From Cynocephalus volans (Eukaryota > Chordata > Mammalia > Dermoptera > Cynocephalidae): a stretch of 64,000 bases of DNA. Position 1 is the first letter of the stretch; each line of letters opens with the position of its first letter. Positions 1-21,436 of this stretch are shown here, in pieces. The stretch is from the NCBI RefSeq assembly GCF_027409185.1, contig NC_084469.1, positions 103,231,835 through 103,295,834 on the forward strand, given 5' to 3'. The notes below the pieces were generated by a model that ran no database searches, was not told the origin of the DNA, and worked only from the letters and a program-made list of their open reading frames with translations. A program made the position numbers and the translations under genes.

Positions 1-2147
1 TTCTGATCCCCCTTGGGCTCCCACACAGGCAGCCCTCGGTGGCTTGAGGGGAAGGGCGCCTTTGGGGCTTCTACCAGGCCTGACCAGCAGCCCCTGCTCC
101 CAGCCTCCTGCCCTGAGGCTCGGGTGTGCCCCACCCTGTGGCTCTGAGCCCCGAAGCACAGCCAGGGCCTTCTGCCAGCTCTGACTACTGCTAACCAGGG
201 TGAGGGCAGGTGAGCTCAGCCACCCAGGGGTGGTTGGGGGGGGGGGGCCTATCTATCCCCATGGGAAATGGCTGGGCCTGGGAGTGCAGGGGCCTGGACT
301 TGGAGGGATTTCTTCTCTGGGGGAGCACCAACAATGAGTTTCCCTGGTTGTCACTCAGTGACTGAACTGTCTGCTAAATGCTCACTCTATGCCTGGCCCT
401 GGGCTAAGACCAGACAAGGCACCCCCCACCTCCCGCTTCCCCCCGCCTCGGTTGAACATAGGACATAGAAACCCACTCAGTGCAGGGTGGGGTGTGCTTG
501 CTAGAAGGGGGGCTCCCTTCCGGGTCCTGCACAGGTCAGCCTTGGCCTGCGTCTGGAGACCAGTCTTGCCAGTAGCTTGACCAACCATCCTGGTTTTCCC
601 AGGATTGAGTGCATTCCCAGAACACACTCAATTTAACCTTCAGTATTAAAACCAGGCAGTCCTGGGCAAACTGGGATAAGCCAGTCACCCTGTTGCCAGG
701 GAGGATACCATGACCTCATTGGGCTTGCCAGCCTCTGCCCCTTTGCCTGCCAAGCAGCCCGTGGGTGAGCACGGGCCAGAGGTAACTGCCCACTCCCGAG
801 ATCTGTCTTGTCCCAGGAAGGGAGACATCTGTGCCCTTGGCATTAACAAGGGCCCGCTCATGCTGTCCACAGCCTGGGCAGGGACTTGAGCATGGCGCAG
901 GGCTCCCTGGGCACCCTGTCACTGCATCCACCTTTATGGCTTTCTGAGGCTTGGGGCCCACATCCAGCCACCAAAGAGAGGCAGGGGCTGCAGACTGGAG
1001 GCCCTGTTCAGATTTGACAGGCCTGGGGGCAGGTCAGGGTAGGCAAGGTGGAGCTCCTCCAGAGAGCCACCCACTAGGGAGGCACCATGCCCCAGATTCA
1101 TCCCATGAGGCCCTGTCTCTGGTGCTCCTGCTACACCCTGCCACGGGGGCTCAACACCAGCCCTTCCCAGCTGTCCTTGGCCACGGTCAGCCCACCTTCC
1201 GCAGCTTGGTTGAGTCTGTCGCTGCCTTGGTCCACGGGGCCCTGCTGGTGCGTCCTCATGCTTCCTGTTGCCCCAGGGTCCCCAGTCCAGAGTGGTGGGG
1301 GGCTCCAGCCCACATGTACTTCCATGGCCCAGGGAGTGTGGGAGTGTGGTTCCCCAGGCTGCCTGCATGTATTTAGCTGTCAGGTGAGTCCCCCGGGCAG
1401 GCCTGGGCTCTGACCCCCACTCTAATGATACCTACGGCTAGACAACCCGATCGTGGAGCCTCCCAGCTCAGAACCCTGATGTGTCAGTCAGAAAAGTGTG
1501 ACTGCAGGGCTTGAAGCCACCTTATGGCATGATCCTTGCCCCTGATGTCCCCTTTAGGATCTCTGGGGAGGTCCCCTGGGCTCAAACCTTTGTCCCCAGC
1601 CCTTTGGGTGGATGTGTCTCCCACCCCTGTGAGCTGGGCACATTGCACTTCTGCAGGCTGGCCCCCTAAATAGAAAGAACCACTCTATAGCACGGGCGAC
1701 TCCTCCAGGCCTCCTGCAACAGTACCTTCCAGAGGGTGTGAGGGGGCCAGGGCATCCCCCAAATAAGTGTAATTCCTTTAATGTCACGCTTCAAGTGCCA
1801 TTGCCTCCCACACAAGCCTGAGAGCATGTTTTGCCTCCTGAGTTAACTCAACCTAACAACCCCAAGTGCAGGAGGGCGCCTGGGGGAACCTGCTTTCCCT
1901 ATCAGCCCTGGGCCAGTGACTCAGTGTCTGTCCGCTCACCTGCTCAGGCATCCCGCATTGGTTTCCAGCTGGAAATGCTTGGGGCAAGGTGGAGTTGGGT
2001 TTTCTTGGCTTGGGGCTGGTGGTATCTCTGCCGTGGTCCCCAGCTTTCCGCCTTGCTGTGGGGCAAGGGTGCTGGCCGCTGCAGTTGGGGGTAGGCTGGG
2101 GTGGCAGGACGGTGTCCCCCTCTAAGCCGCGCTCCCTGCCCCTCCAG
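1..2147 (+). other. DNM2 intron (5' part outside window)
   Basis: No coding exon is recognised. It holds a G homopolymer (about 236-247), scattered MIR/L2-like remnants and an older repeat near 570-690. The 12-bp alternative exon that encodes GEIL in some DNM2 isoforms was looked for by eye upstream of the PH exon and was not found with splice sites. Confidence 0.6.
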
Positions 2148-14128
<11,981 letters not shown>

Positions 14129-14925
14129 GCTGCGCGGGGGGCATGATCTCGGGGGCCTCGCGCACCCACAGTGCAGGAGCTTCAGTGGCCTGGGCCCTTT
14201 CACCCCTGTGCTGGGACCAGGCTCCCCGCGGGCATACCCTGCCTCTTCCCTAAGCCTGGCCCCCATCCCTGGCTGGACACCACAGAGTGAAGGGACCCTG
14301 GAGCCCCAGGCGGGGGGCACTGGGGTGTTGCACTTTGGGGGATGGAGTCTCCAGGGGGCAGAGGGGATAACTGTACCCTGGGTGCTATCTCGAATGAGGG
14401 ATCCAGGCAGGGCTGGAGGGATCTGCCAGGGGCTTCTCTAGCTGGGCAAACCCACGTAGAGCAGGCCTACTGAAAGCTGGGGTGCCAAGGGTACCTGTAT
14501 CCCCCAGACCCTGTTGGAGTGCAAGGAATGACCGCCTCTTATCAGTGGAAGCTCCCCAGCAGCTAGCCAGGGCTCCCCGGCTGCCCGGCCCGAGTTGTAC
14601 ATACTCCTTCCTCAGCCACATTAACCACAGAGCCTAGCCTGGCCCAGCCTCAGCCGCCAGAGGTGCCTTCGCCAGGCCTGGAACCCTCAGCCCGGGCTGG
14701 CCTCGCTCTCTGCTGTCTCCGTCCCTGCCTCCTCCTGGGTCCCCCAGGGTGGCTTGGGCTTCAGGGGCAGTGTGGGTTGGGGAGGCTTTGGGGCCTACCC
14801 CACAGGGTGGGCCTGGGCAGCCTCTCTCTGAGCCTTTCTCGCTCGCTCCTCGCCCAGTTTGACCACTGTAAGTGCCTGCACTCTGTATCCTATTAATAAA
14901 GTAAAATAAAGGGAAAAAGCTTCTG
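14129..14925 (+). other. DNM2: DNM2 3' UTR with tandem poly(A) signals
   Basis: GC-rich untranslated sequence after the DNM2 stop. Two canonical AATAAA hexamers lie at 14895-14900 and 14905-14910. Cleavage is expected near 14,925, giving a 3' UTR of about 800 nt, close to what is known for mammalian DNM2. Confidence 0.85.
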
Positions 14926-15470
14926 GTGGCTGCTGTGTGGGCCTATGTATTGGTGTTCAGGCTGAGGACACTGGTGTCACCTTCCCCCAGTAGGCCTCCT
15001 ATGAGGACTCCCCCCGTCCCTCCCAGTGTGGGCCCCCCACACCTCGCTCACTGGGGGCTCTGCTCTGAGATGGACCACACTCTAGAGGGGAGAGTTTTAC
15101 TTTCCTTAGCACTTCGGAAGTTGGGGGCAAATATTCCCTGTTCTCCCCAACCCCACTAACCCACAGGCTGACTGCTGCCGCGATGCGGCGCGGCTGTGGA
15201 GAGGGAATCCCAGTCCTCCCTCCCAGGCCCCCTTTCTCCCTCTCTTGCCATCTTGGGGAGCCCAGGCCTGGTGGCCCAGCCAGGGACACAGTTAAACTTT
15301 GTTTCTGATTTTTCTCTTGTGCCCAGGCGACCACCTCCATCGGCTCCTGCCCGACCTTTCTTCTGAGCTTCGTGGGAGACCCCTCCCGCCTGCCTGGCTG
15401 CCCCCTTGGGGTCAGTTCTGTCCTGGCTGGTGTCCCTGAGCCCCAATCACCAGGCTCTGTGATTTTCTGA
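14926..15470. other. DNM2-TMED1 convergent intergenic gap
   Basis: About 550 bp between the expected DNM2 and TMED1 cleavage sites. No ORF with homology and no repeat was recognised. The gap may be transcribed if DNM2 reads through to the + strand AATAAA at 15692. Confidence 0.6.
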
Positions 15471-16217
15471 ACATAATTTATTGACTTTGGTGCCCAGGCC
15501 AGATGGCCCTTTGCTCCTTGAGGCGCCTGCGTAGGCTTTGGCCGGGCCATCCCTCCACCCTGTCTGGGGCCCCTGCAGGGAGAGGGGGAGGGGCAGATGG
15601 TCGCACAGGCCTCCCTCCTGGAGTTCTGTTACTAGACCTCAAACCCAGCTGGCCCTCCGCTGGGCCAAGGGACCAGGGCCCCTTCTTGTCAAATAAAGTG
15701 ACTATCCTGGCAAGAACTCTGCAGCCGTGTCTCCTTCCTGGCCCCTGGCATGAGCAGGCCTCCCCCATCCTAGGAGAGAAAGGAAGGCTCAGGGTTCAAC
15801 AAGCAGTAGGCCCCCCTCCCACCATGACCTGGCTCAGAGGGCCCAGGTGGGAAAGAACAGGGGAAAGAGGGCTTCCTGGGTCCCCTCCCGCACCAATGCA
15901 AGCTGGAAGACTTGAGCTAAGGCACATTTACAGTGGCGGGGGGGGGGGGCAGAACATCCATCCATCCATGAGTTCCATCATCCATGATTTCCAGGAAAGT
16001 AGGTGTGACCACCGAGCCACCCATCCTGCAGGGCCCGGGCTTGCAAGCCAGTGATTTTCCCTGCCCACCTGGGAAGGGATGAGATACACTGGGCCACAGC
16101 TCAGGCCCCAGCTGCACAGCCTCCCCTCCTGCAGGAAACTAAGTTGGGGAGGGACCCCCAAATCACACACTACCCGCTGCCCCTCCTCTTTCCCCGTTCT
16201 TCCTCTCGGGGCAGGAG
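15465..16217 (-). other. TMED1: TMED1 3' UTR and poly(A) signal
   Basis: About 750 bp following the TMED1 stop in minus-strand sense. The only AATAAA on the minus strand is at 15482-15477 (TTTATT as read on +), so cleavage is expected near 15,460. Confidence 0.75.
15692..15697 (+). terminator. Additional + strand AATAAA
   Basis: Canonical hexamer about 800 bp beyond the main DNM2 signals, followed by tgactatcctgg and a GT-rich stretch (gccgtgtctcc). It lies inside the TMED1 3' UTR on the opposite strand and could be a distal DNM2 poly(A) site. Confidence 0.35.
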
Positions 16218-16436
16218 CTATGTGGGCACGGGGCGCTTGTCCTGGAAGAAGCGCTTGAGCGTGCAGACCTGCAGCACAGCCACCAGTAGCAACACGGCCA
16301 CGTTCACAGCTGACCAGAAGTTGACTCGCTCCAGGTTGCCCTCCTGCAGGTTGCGGTCACGTGCTTCAAAGGCCCGCAGCAGTGTCAGCATCTGGATGCT
16401 GCGCTCTAGCCGGGTCCTCATGGTCTCAATGGACTC
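16218..16436 (-). CDS. TMED1: TMED1 exon 4 (terminal)
   Basis: 72 codons plus stop, starting [13 protein letters not shown]. It contains the coiled coil, transmembrane helix and cytosolic tail with the diphenylalanine. Confidence 0.97.
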   Translation of the reverse strand, partial: ESIETMRTRLERSIQMLTLLRAFEARDRNLQEGNLERVNFWSAVNVAVLLLVAVLQVCTLKRFFQDKRPVPT

Positions 16437-18391
16437 CTGCAGAGCAGAGGGAGTAGAAGGGTCAGGCTTCTGTGCTTTGAGACCAACAAAACCGGGGAAA
16501 ACGGGGTGAGACTGTGTTAGGTGGGAGAGGGACAGCTGAGAACACAGACTGGCCAGGCTGCCTAAGTCCGAATCCTTGCTCTGCCACTCACTGGCTGTGT
16601 GACCATGAGCAAGTTAATTAACCTCTCTGAGCTTCGGTTTCCTCTTCTATAAACCTCAGATATTACTGTGAAAATTGAATGCCTACATAAGTATACAGAA
16701 TATATTTACCAGTGGTTAACAGCATAGTTGCTGAAGCCAGCCTACCTTGGGTTCAGATAACATCTCTGCCTGTTGCTCACTGTGTGGCCTTGGGTGAGAG
16801 TTACTTAGCCATCTTGTGTCTCAGTTTCCCCAACTGTAAAATGGGGATAATTAAAGCATAGGGCCTACATCATGGGGTGGTTATGGAGATTTATGATACG
16901 AGTTATTTATGAGATATGAGTCATTTAAGCCCTTAAAACAGGGTTTACACCTAGAAATTAGCTATTTTAACTGAGCTACTAATGTTATAACTAAGTTGGG
17001 AGCACCACTAGGTAGAGAAGGCTGGGTCAGGCCAAGGGGAGGACCCCAGTCGAGGAAGAAGGGCAGGGATACCCTGCTACCCAATGCCAGAGATCTGGTA
17101 GGAGTGGCCCCAGCTCAGCCTGGGCCCACCTTGATGTCCTCCATTTTGACATCCAGCATCTCCTCGGGCTCCACAGCGTCTGCCCAGCCCTCGACCTCCT
17201 CGTCATCTTGCAAGCTGTCGAAGATGAGTTCAAAGAACACCAGCTTCTCGGAGATTGTGCTGAAGGAGTTGTCAAAGCACAGCTTGTAGTCCCCGGCCTC
17301 CGTGGGTTCCACCCTGACCAAACACACACACACAGACTTGACCCTGAGTGGCCAGCCAGTCGGACTCTGCGGGGCAGGCAGGGTGGTAACCCGAGGCCGC
17401 TGGGGAGGGGCAGGGCTGAAACCGAACCCAGGCAGGTAGCAGGACTTAACTCACGTGTGCACCCCGTCAGCCTTGCGGGAATCGCTGACCAACAGCACAC
17501 CCTGAGGGCTCTCCAGCGTGAAATCCACGTCCAGCCCAGCACCTCCGATCACCTGCGGGGCAGGTAAGAGCGGGTGGAGGGATAGGGGAAGGTCAAGGGC
17601 GCCTTGAAGAGAAGACTAGGACCGGACCAAAACGCACACACCCATGCAGACTACCAAAGGCCTACCTGACCGCGTACACCTCCACCTCCAACCCGGTCCT
17701 ACCCCTACTTGTCTCTGCGGCCACGCCCCTTGCCTACAACCGCACTGACAACGAGCTTCGCGGTCAGGTCTTTTCTCTGGCCACGTCCTCGTCTAAAGTC
17801 CTTGATCGACGTTTACCTGACCACGCCCTCTGTCTTAGCCCCTCTCCAAGTAAGACTATATAGGTCCCTTTCTTTAGCTCAACCCCTGAGAAATCATCGT
17901 GTTGACCACGCCTATTCGCCCAGCCTACCTATCAGCATTCTGGCCACGCCCGCTAGCGCGGGTCCTGCCCTCTGGAGGCCTCCATTTCCCGTTGGCCCCG
18001 CCCCCTCCGGCTGTCTCGCCCTAGCCCCGCCTTCTTCACTTCCGCTCCCACGCGCCGTCCCCGCCCCCTCCTACTAGCACTCCGTAGCCCCACCCCCTGC
18101 GCTCCCACGCACGGACTCCTCCCCTTTCCCTCTTAAAGCCACTGCTTAACCGTAATCCCTTCCCCTGGCTGCTCTACCTTGCTGGCCCGAGACCCTCTCT
18201 ACCTGGTACTCGGTCTCGAGGACTGCGTTGGCCGGCGCGGACTGGTAGAAACACTGCTTCCTCCCTGCGGGCAACAGAAACGTGAACTCGCCGTCCTGGA
18301 TCGGCGGGGGTCCCACCCCACCCACTCCCACTGGCAGCAGTAGTAGCCACAGGGCCAGGGCCAGGGCTAGGGCCGTGCCGGCCGCCATCAT
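16218..18391 (-). CDS. TMED1: Transmembrane emp24 domain protein 1 (p24 gamma family)
   Basis: Type I membrane protein of the p24 family that cycles between ER and Golgi as a cargo receptor and coat adaptor. TMED1 was also described as a binding partner of the IL-33 receptor ST2. Four exons in minus-strand order (18391-18203, 17552-17455, 17313-17130, 16436-16218) give 229 residues without interruption, against 227 in human. Signal peptide [24 protein letters not shown] domain (about residues 43-125) with the paired cysteines of KQCFYQ and YKLCFD; an acidic coiled-coil segment ([15 protein letters not shown]); a transmembrane helix near the C-terminus ([14 protein letters not shown]); and a short tail with the COPII-type FF motif ([12 protein letters not shown]). 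The start is the first of two adjacent ATGs. The gene converges on DNM2. An inverted CCAAT element lies 81 bp upstream of the ATG. Confidence 0.98.
16560..16700 (+). repeat. MIR element
   Basis: MIR core: ctctgccactcactggctgt, gagcaagttaattaacctct, and ttcggtttcctcttct. Confidence 0.85.
16708..16900 (+). repeat. MIR element
   Basis: ctcactgtgtggccttgggt, then ctcagtttccccaactgtaa and aatggggataattaaagc. A well-preserved MIR lying directly after another copy. Confidence 0.88.
17130..17313 (-). CDS. TMED1: TMED1 exon 3
   Basis: 184 bp, completing the split Thr and encoding [17 protein letters not shown] through VKMEDIK. It holds the second GOLD cysteine and the acidic linker. The intron before it ends in a (TG)n tract. 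Confidence 0.96.
17455..17552 (-). CDS. TMED1: TMED1 exon 2
   Basis: 98 bp encoding [19 protein letters not shown] and the segment through GVH plus a split Thr. GOLD domain core; donor gtgagt. Confidence 0.96.
17553..18202 (-). other. TMED1 intron 1 with CACGCCC-rich cluster
   Basis: 650 bp of low-repeat GC-rich intron. Between about 17710 and 18070 the + strand repeatedly shows ccacgccc, ggccacgcc and ccccgcccc blocks, resembling KLF/EGR-type sites. Confidence 0.6.
18203..18391 (-). CDS. TMED1: TMED1 exon 1
   Basis: 63 codons: signal peptide and the first GOLD strands, ending LETEYQ at phase 0, donor gtagag. The ALALALAL repeat and LLLL run make the leader two residues longer than recalled human TMED1. 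Confidence 0.96.
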
Positions 18392-18471
18392 CCAGGTCAC
18401 CCTCTGGTCTGCTAACGGGTCGCGGCTCCTTTAAGGATTAGCCCTGCCCCCTCTGCTACTTGGCGGAGCTC

Positions 18472-18476
18472 ATTGG
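18472..18476 (-). promoter_or_regulatory. TMED1 promoter CCAAT box
   Basis: attgg on the + strand, which reads CCAAT in TMED1 sense, 81 bp upstream of the start codon in a GC-rich, TATA-less region. Confidence 0.55.
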
Positions 18477-18785
18477 CAGCTGCTTCCGCCCGTTGTCAAA
18501 AAGCAGTAGAGCCAGGACTGAAGGACCACTGAGAGACAAGCTGTCCGAATGAATGCCTAATGCGCCTGAAAACATTTAGCCGCTTAAAGGCGTTTTTTCT
18601 GAAAGGCCTTCAGTTCTAGTCTCAGTCGCTGTTGGGGGAAGAAATGACAAAAATGAGTGCAATGATGACGCATCTTTCGCAGGCAAAAGTTAAGACAACT
18701 AAGGTGGAGGAGGCAGGGTCCTTCTAAGGCGCTTCCCGCTATTTTCCCAGAGTACGCCGCGCGCAACGACCGTGAAGCCATCCAG

Positions 18786-18885
18786 TCTGATTGGCGCGGG
18801 CCCAAATAGCGGCTGGTCGTGGCCCTGCGCGCGACCCGTAGTGCTCGCGTATAAAAAGGCTTATATGGGAGCGGAGCGGAGATAT
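18786..18885 (+). promoter_or_regulatory. Orphan TATA/CCAAT promoter-like block
   Basis: A CpG-rich block with an inverted CCAAT (attgg 18790-18794), an overlapping E2F-like ttggcgcgg, and 56 bp further a strong TATA box (TATAAAAA 18850-18857). Transcription in + orientation would start near 18,880. No recognised gene follows within 5 kb; HIDE1's start codon is 7 kb away. It could serve an unannotated noncoding RNA divergent from TMED1. Confidence 0.4.
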
Positions 18886-18974
18886 TTTATTAGGGGTTAC
18901 GTGTTGCTCTTGGTCTGTGAACGTGGCCTCGGACTCAACGCCCGAGACCTCATTCCCTTTGCGCCTTAGAACCG

Positions 18975-19085
18975 TCACTTTGTCAGTGTCCTCGTCTGTA
19001 AGTTGGGGATAACGGACCGACCACTCTATAGGGTGGCTGTGAGAATTGAGTGAAATAAGGCCTGGCCTATATTGAACGCTCCGCA
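18975..19085 (+). repeat. MIR element
   Basis: tcctcgtctgtaagttgggg, then agggtggctgtgagaattga: the 3' MIR core. Confidence 0.75.
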
Positions 19086-19221
19086 TTCCTTGCTTAGTCA
19101 GTAGACGGGCGTGGTCCCACCCTGCCTCTCAAGGGTCTCAAACTCGAGGGCCAGCGTGTCAACAGTGACCGAAGTGGCCCCGGGTCAGAAAAATCACAGC
19201 CCGGGTGCCAGGTTGCCTAGT

Positions 19222-19410
19222 CCAAACCCCGTCCCACCCTTTAGTTGAGGCAGTCAGCCTGCTGAGCCTCAGTTTCCTCATCTGCAAAATGGGCATGGTA
19301 ATAATTCTACTCCGTTGTGCTGCTGTGAGGATTAAGTGAGATACTGCTGGTCGAGTGCTTACCCCACTGCTTGGCACAGCAGTGGCCCTCAGTAAATGAT
19401 AACCTGTTAC
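19222..19410 (+). repeat. MIR element
   Basis: gcctcagtttcctcatctgc, gctgctgtgaggattaagtg, and cttggcacagcagtggccct. Confidence 0.88.
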
Positions 19411-19739
19411 TTGGGTCCTGGTTTATTGCCCACCATTGGGCAGCCTGTCCCTTAACCTCTCCTTAGTCTGACTTGGATCTGGGCTGACCTCCCTCCAGGA
19501 AGCAGATAGATGAGCGAAGAAGTCATTGCGCAAGTGGACTCTACTTGCTGATTCCATATAACATAAAAAATGTTTAGACGAAGTCTTTAGTCTTCAAAGA
19601 CAGGCCCTGGAGAGACTGGCAGGTAGTCACAGTTACTCTTCAAACACACTGGGGGTTGTCAGCCTTTCCTGCATTTGGAGAACTTGGGGAAGAAGCCGCA
19701 CTTTATAACGTCGGTTTCTTTTTCACTCCAAGTTTTTCT

Positions 19740-20229
19740 TTTTTCCTTTTTCCATCGAGGCATTTTATTTGTATGTATGTATTATATTCCTAGAAAAAAA
19801 AGAATCCCAGGAATTTCCCTTCCTTATGTTTTCGTCTTGCTTCTTTCTTCGTGGTCCTTGATGCCCTCTAAGATTGTCAGTACAATGTAACCGAACTGAC
19901 GGGATAGGCGCAGATTATTCTGCCATTTTTCTAGATCTTTGAGTTGTACATCACATCTGGGGCTGATCACTCCATGCTTGTTTAACTTCTGAGGTTCACA
20001 ACAATTTTCCCAGCTCTGTGTTCATCAGTGATTTCAGATTCTCCAGCATAACAATGCGTCGTCAGAGTTAGGACCGGATGGTGACTTCGGAGCATGACCT
20101 GTAAAAACCTCTCTTTTTGGCATTGTTGATGCTTTTAAGATCATCAGCCAGGACACTGATGTGCACCGTTACGGCAGCATGGAAAGATGGTGGAAAGAGA
20201 TGGGAGGGGCAGCGTTGGGAATTATGGGT
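19740..20229 (-). pseudogene. RPS15A (retrocopy): Processed pseudogene of ribosomal protein S15a
   Basis: Reverse-strand, intronless copy of the RPS15A mRNA. In minus sense it begins with the 5' UTR (ctctttccaccatctttcc), then codons for [18 protein letters not shown]-region and KDLEKWQNN-region sequence, and the C-terminal GFFF coding stretch. Next come the short 3' UTR with AATAAA and a decayed A-rich tail at about 19740-19757. The start codon is ACG (20169-20167). There are in-frame stops and indels, including loss of the segment before RPCSKV and two extra T residues before the original stop. A 17-bp target-site duplication with one mismatch, tcac(c/t)ccaagtttttct, flanks it (19723-19739 and 20230-20246). 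It is not expected to encode protein. Confidence 0.93.
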
Positions 20230-20304
20230 TCACCCCAAGTTTTTCTATCATGTAGACTTACTGCTTGGACATTTTGAAGCAGCAGTAGAGAATGGGCGAT
20301 TCCC

Positions 20305-21300
20305 TTTTATTTTAATGCAATAAAATTCACATTACCTAAAATTAACTATTTTAAAGTGAACAATTCAGTGGCACTTAATGCATTCACAATGTTGTGCAAC
20401 CACCACTTCTATCTTGTTCCAAAACATTTTCATCAGCCCAGGAAGTATTTCTGTACCCATTAAGCAGTTATTCCTCATTCCCCCTCACCACAGCTTCTGG
20501 CAACCACTAATCTTCTGTCTCCCTCTGTGGATTTACCTACTCTGGATATTTCATCTGAATGAAATCATGCAAAGGTACTTCCAAAAGTTCATGGAAAGAT
20601 TTGTATTATCTTTTAGTTCTATTTTCCCATGAACTTTTGGAAGTACCTTAGTACAATATGTTACCATTGGTGTCTAGCTTCTTTCACTGAGCATGTTTCT
20701 GAAGTTCTTCCATGGATTGTATATCAATACTGTATCCCTTTTCATGGCTGAGTAGTATTCCATTGTGTATATATACCACATGTTATTTATACATTCATTG
20801 TTGATGGACATTTCGGTTGTTTTTACCTTTTGGCTTTTGTGAAACATGCTGCTAGGAACGTGTGTGTATGTGTATTTGTTTGAGTATCTGCTTTCAGTTA
20901 TTTTGGGTATATATACACTTAGGAGTGGACTTGCTGGGTCATATGGTAGTTCTGTGTTTAACTTTTTGAGGAACTACCAAAGTGTTTTCCACAATGCTTA
21001 TGCTATTTTCCATTACCACCAACCATATATGAGTGTTCTAATTTTTCCACATTCTTACCAACACTTGTTATTTTCTATTTTACTTTACTTTTATTCTAGT
21101 CATCCTAGTGGGTGTGAAGTGGTACCTCATTAAGGTTTTGATTTGTATTTCCCTAGTGAATAATGATGTTGAGTATCTTTTTATGTGCTTGTTGGCCATT
21201 TATACATCTTCTTTGGAGAAATGTTTGTTCAAGTCTTTTGCCCATTTTAAAATTGGGTTGTTTGTCTTCTTCTTGGGTTGTAAAAGTTTTGAGGAGTTTT
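20305..21300 (-). mobile_element. L1M 3' portion, antisense
   Basis: Antisense mammalian L1 3' sequence: attcagtggcacttaatgca, tgttgtgcaaccaccacttc, tggctgagtagtattccatt, gtatatatacacttaggag, and ctttggagaaatgtttgttc. It is interrupted by a MITE (20572-20649) and at its right side by a SINE, beyond which ctaacagttctttatatatt (21411-21436) resumes the L1. Confidence 0.88.
20572..20649. mobile_element. 78-bp palindromic mariner-like MITE
   Basis: Near-perfect terminal inverted repeats of about 22 bp (aggtacttccaaaagttcat... and the matching ...gaacttttggaagtacct) around a short centre. The size and structure resemble MADE1-type mariner-derived MITEs. It is inserted in the L1 fragment. Confidence 0.8.
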
Positions 21301-21310
21301 TTTCTTTTTC

Positions 21311-21410
21311 TTTTTTTTTTTTTTGGCAGCTGGCCAGTACAGGGATCTGAACCTTTGACCTTTGTGTTATAACACTGCACTCTAACCAGCTGAGCTAACC
21401 AGCCAGCCCC
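21311..21410 (-). mobile_element. tRNA-Ile SINE monomer
   Basis: Antisense: poly(T), ggcagctggccagtacaggg, gttataacactgcactctaa, ccagctgagctaaccagcc. It is inserted in the L1. Confidence 0.92.
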
Positions 21411-21436
21411 CTAACAGTTCTTTATATATTATGGAA

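Larger units (their letters stand above)
16437..17129 (-). other. TMED1 intron 3 with two MIRs
   Basis: 693 bp, largely two tandem MIR copies in + orientation (about 16560-16700 and 16708-16900). Confidence 0.75.

Noticed and set aside
18386-18400. Upstream GTG start adding MTW to TMED1
   Set aside because: The codon is GTG, not ATG; in a mammal the first ATG (18391-18389) is the start and matches the family's N-terminus.
18738-19086. 115-residue minus-strand ORF upstream of TMED1
   Set aside because: It overlaps the orphan promoter block and a MIR, has no recognisable domain and no splice or conservation support; it reads as chance in GC-rich DNA.
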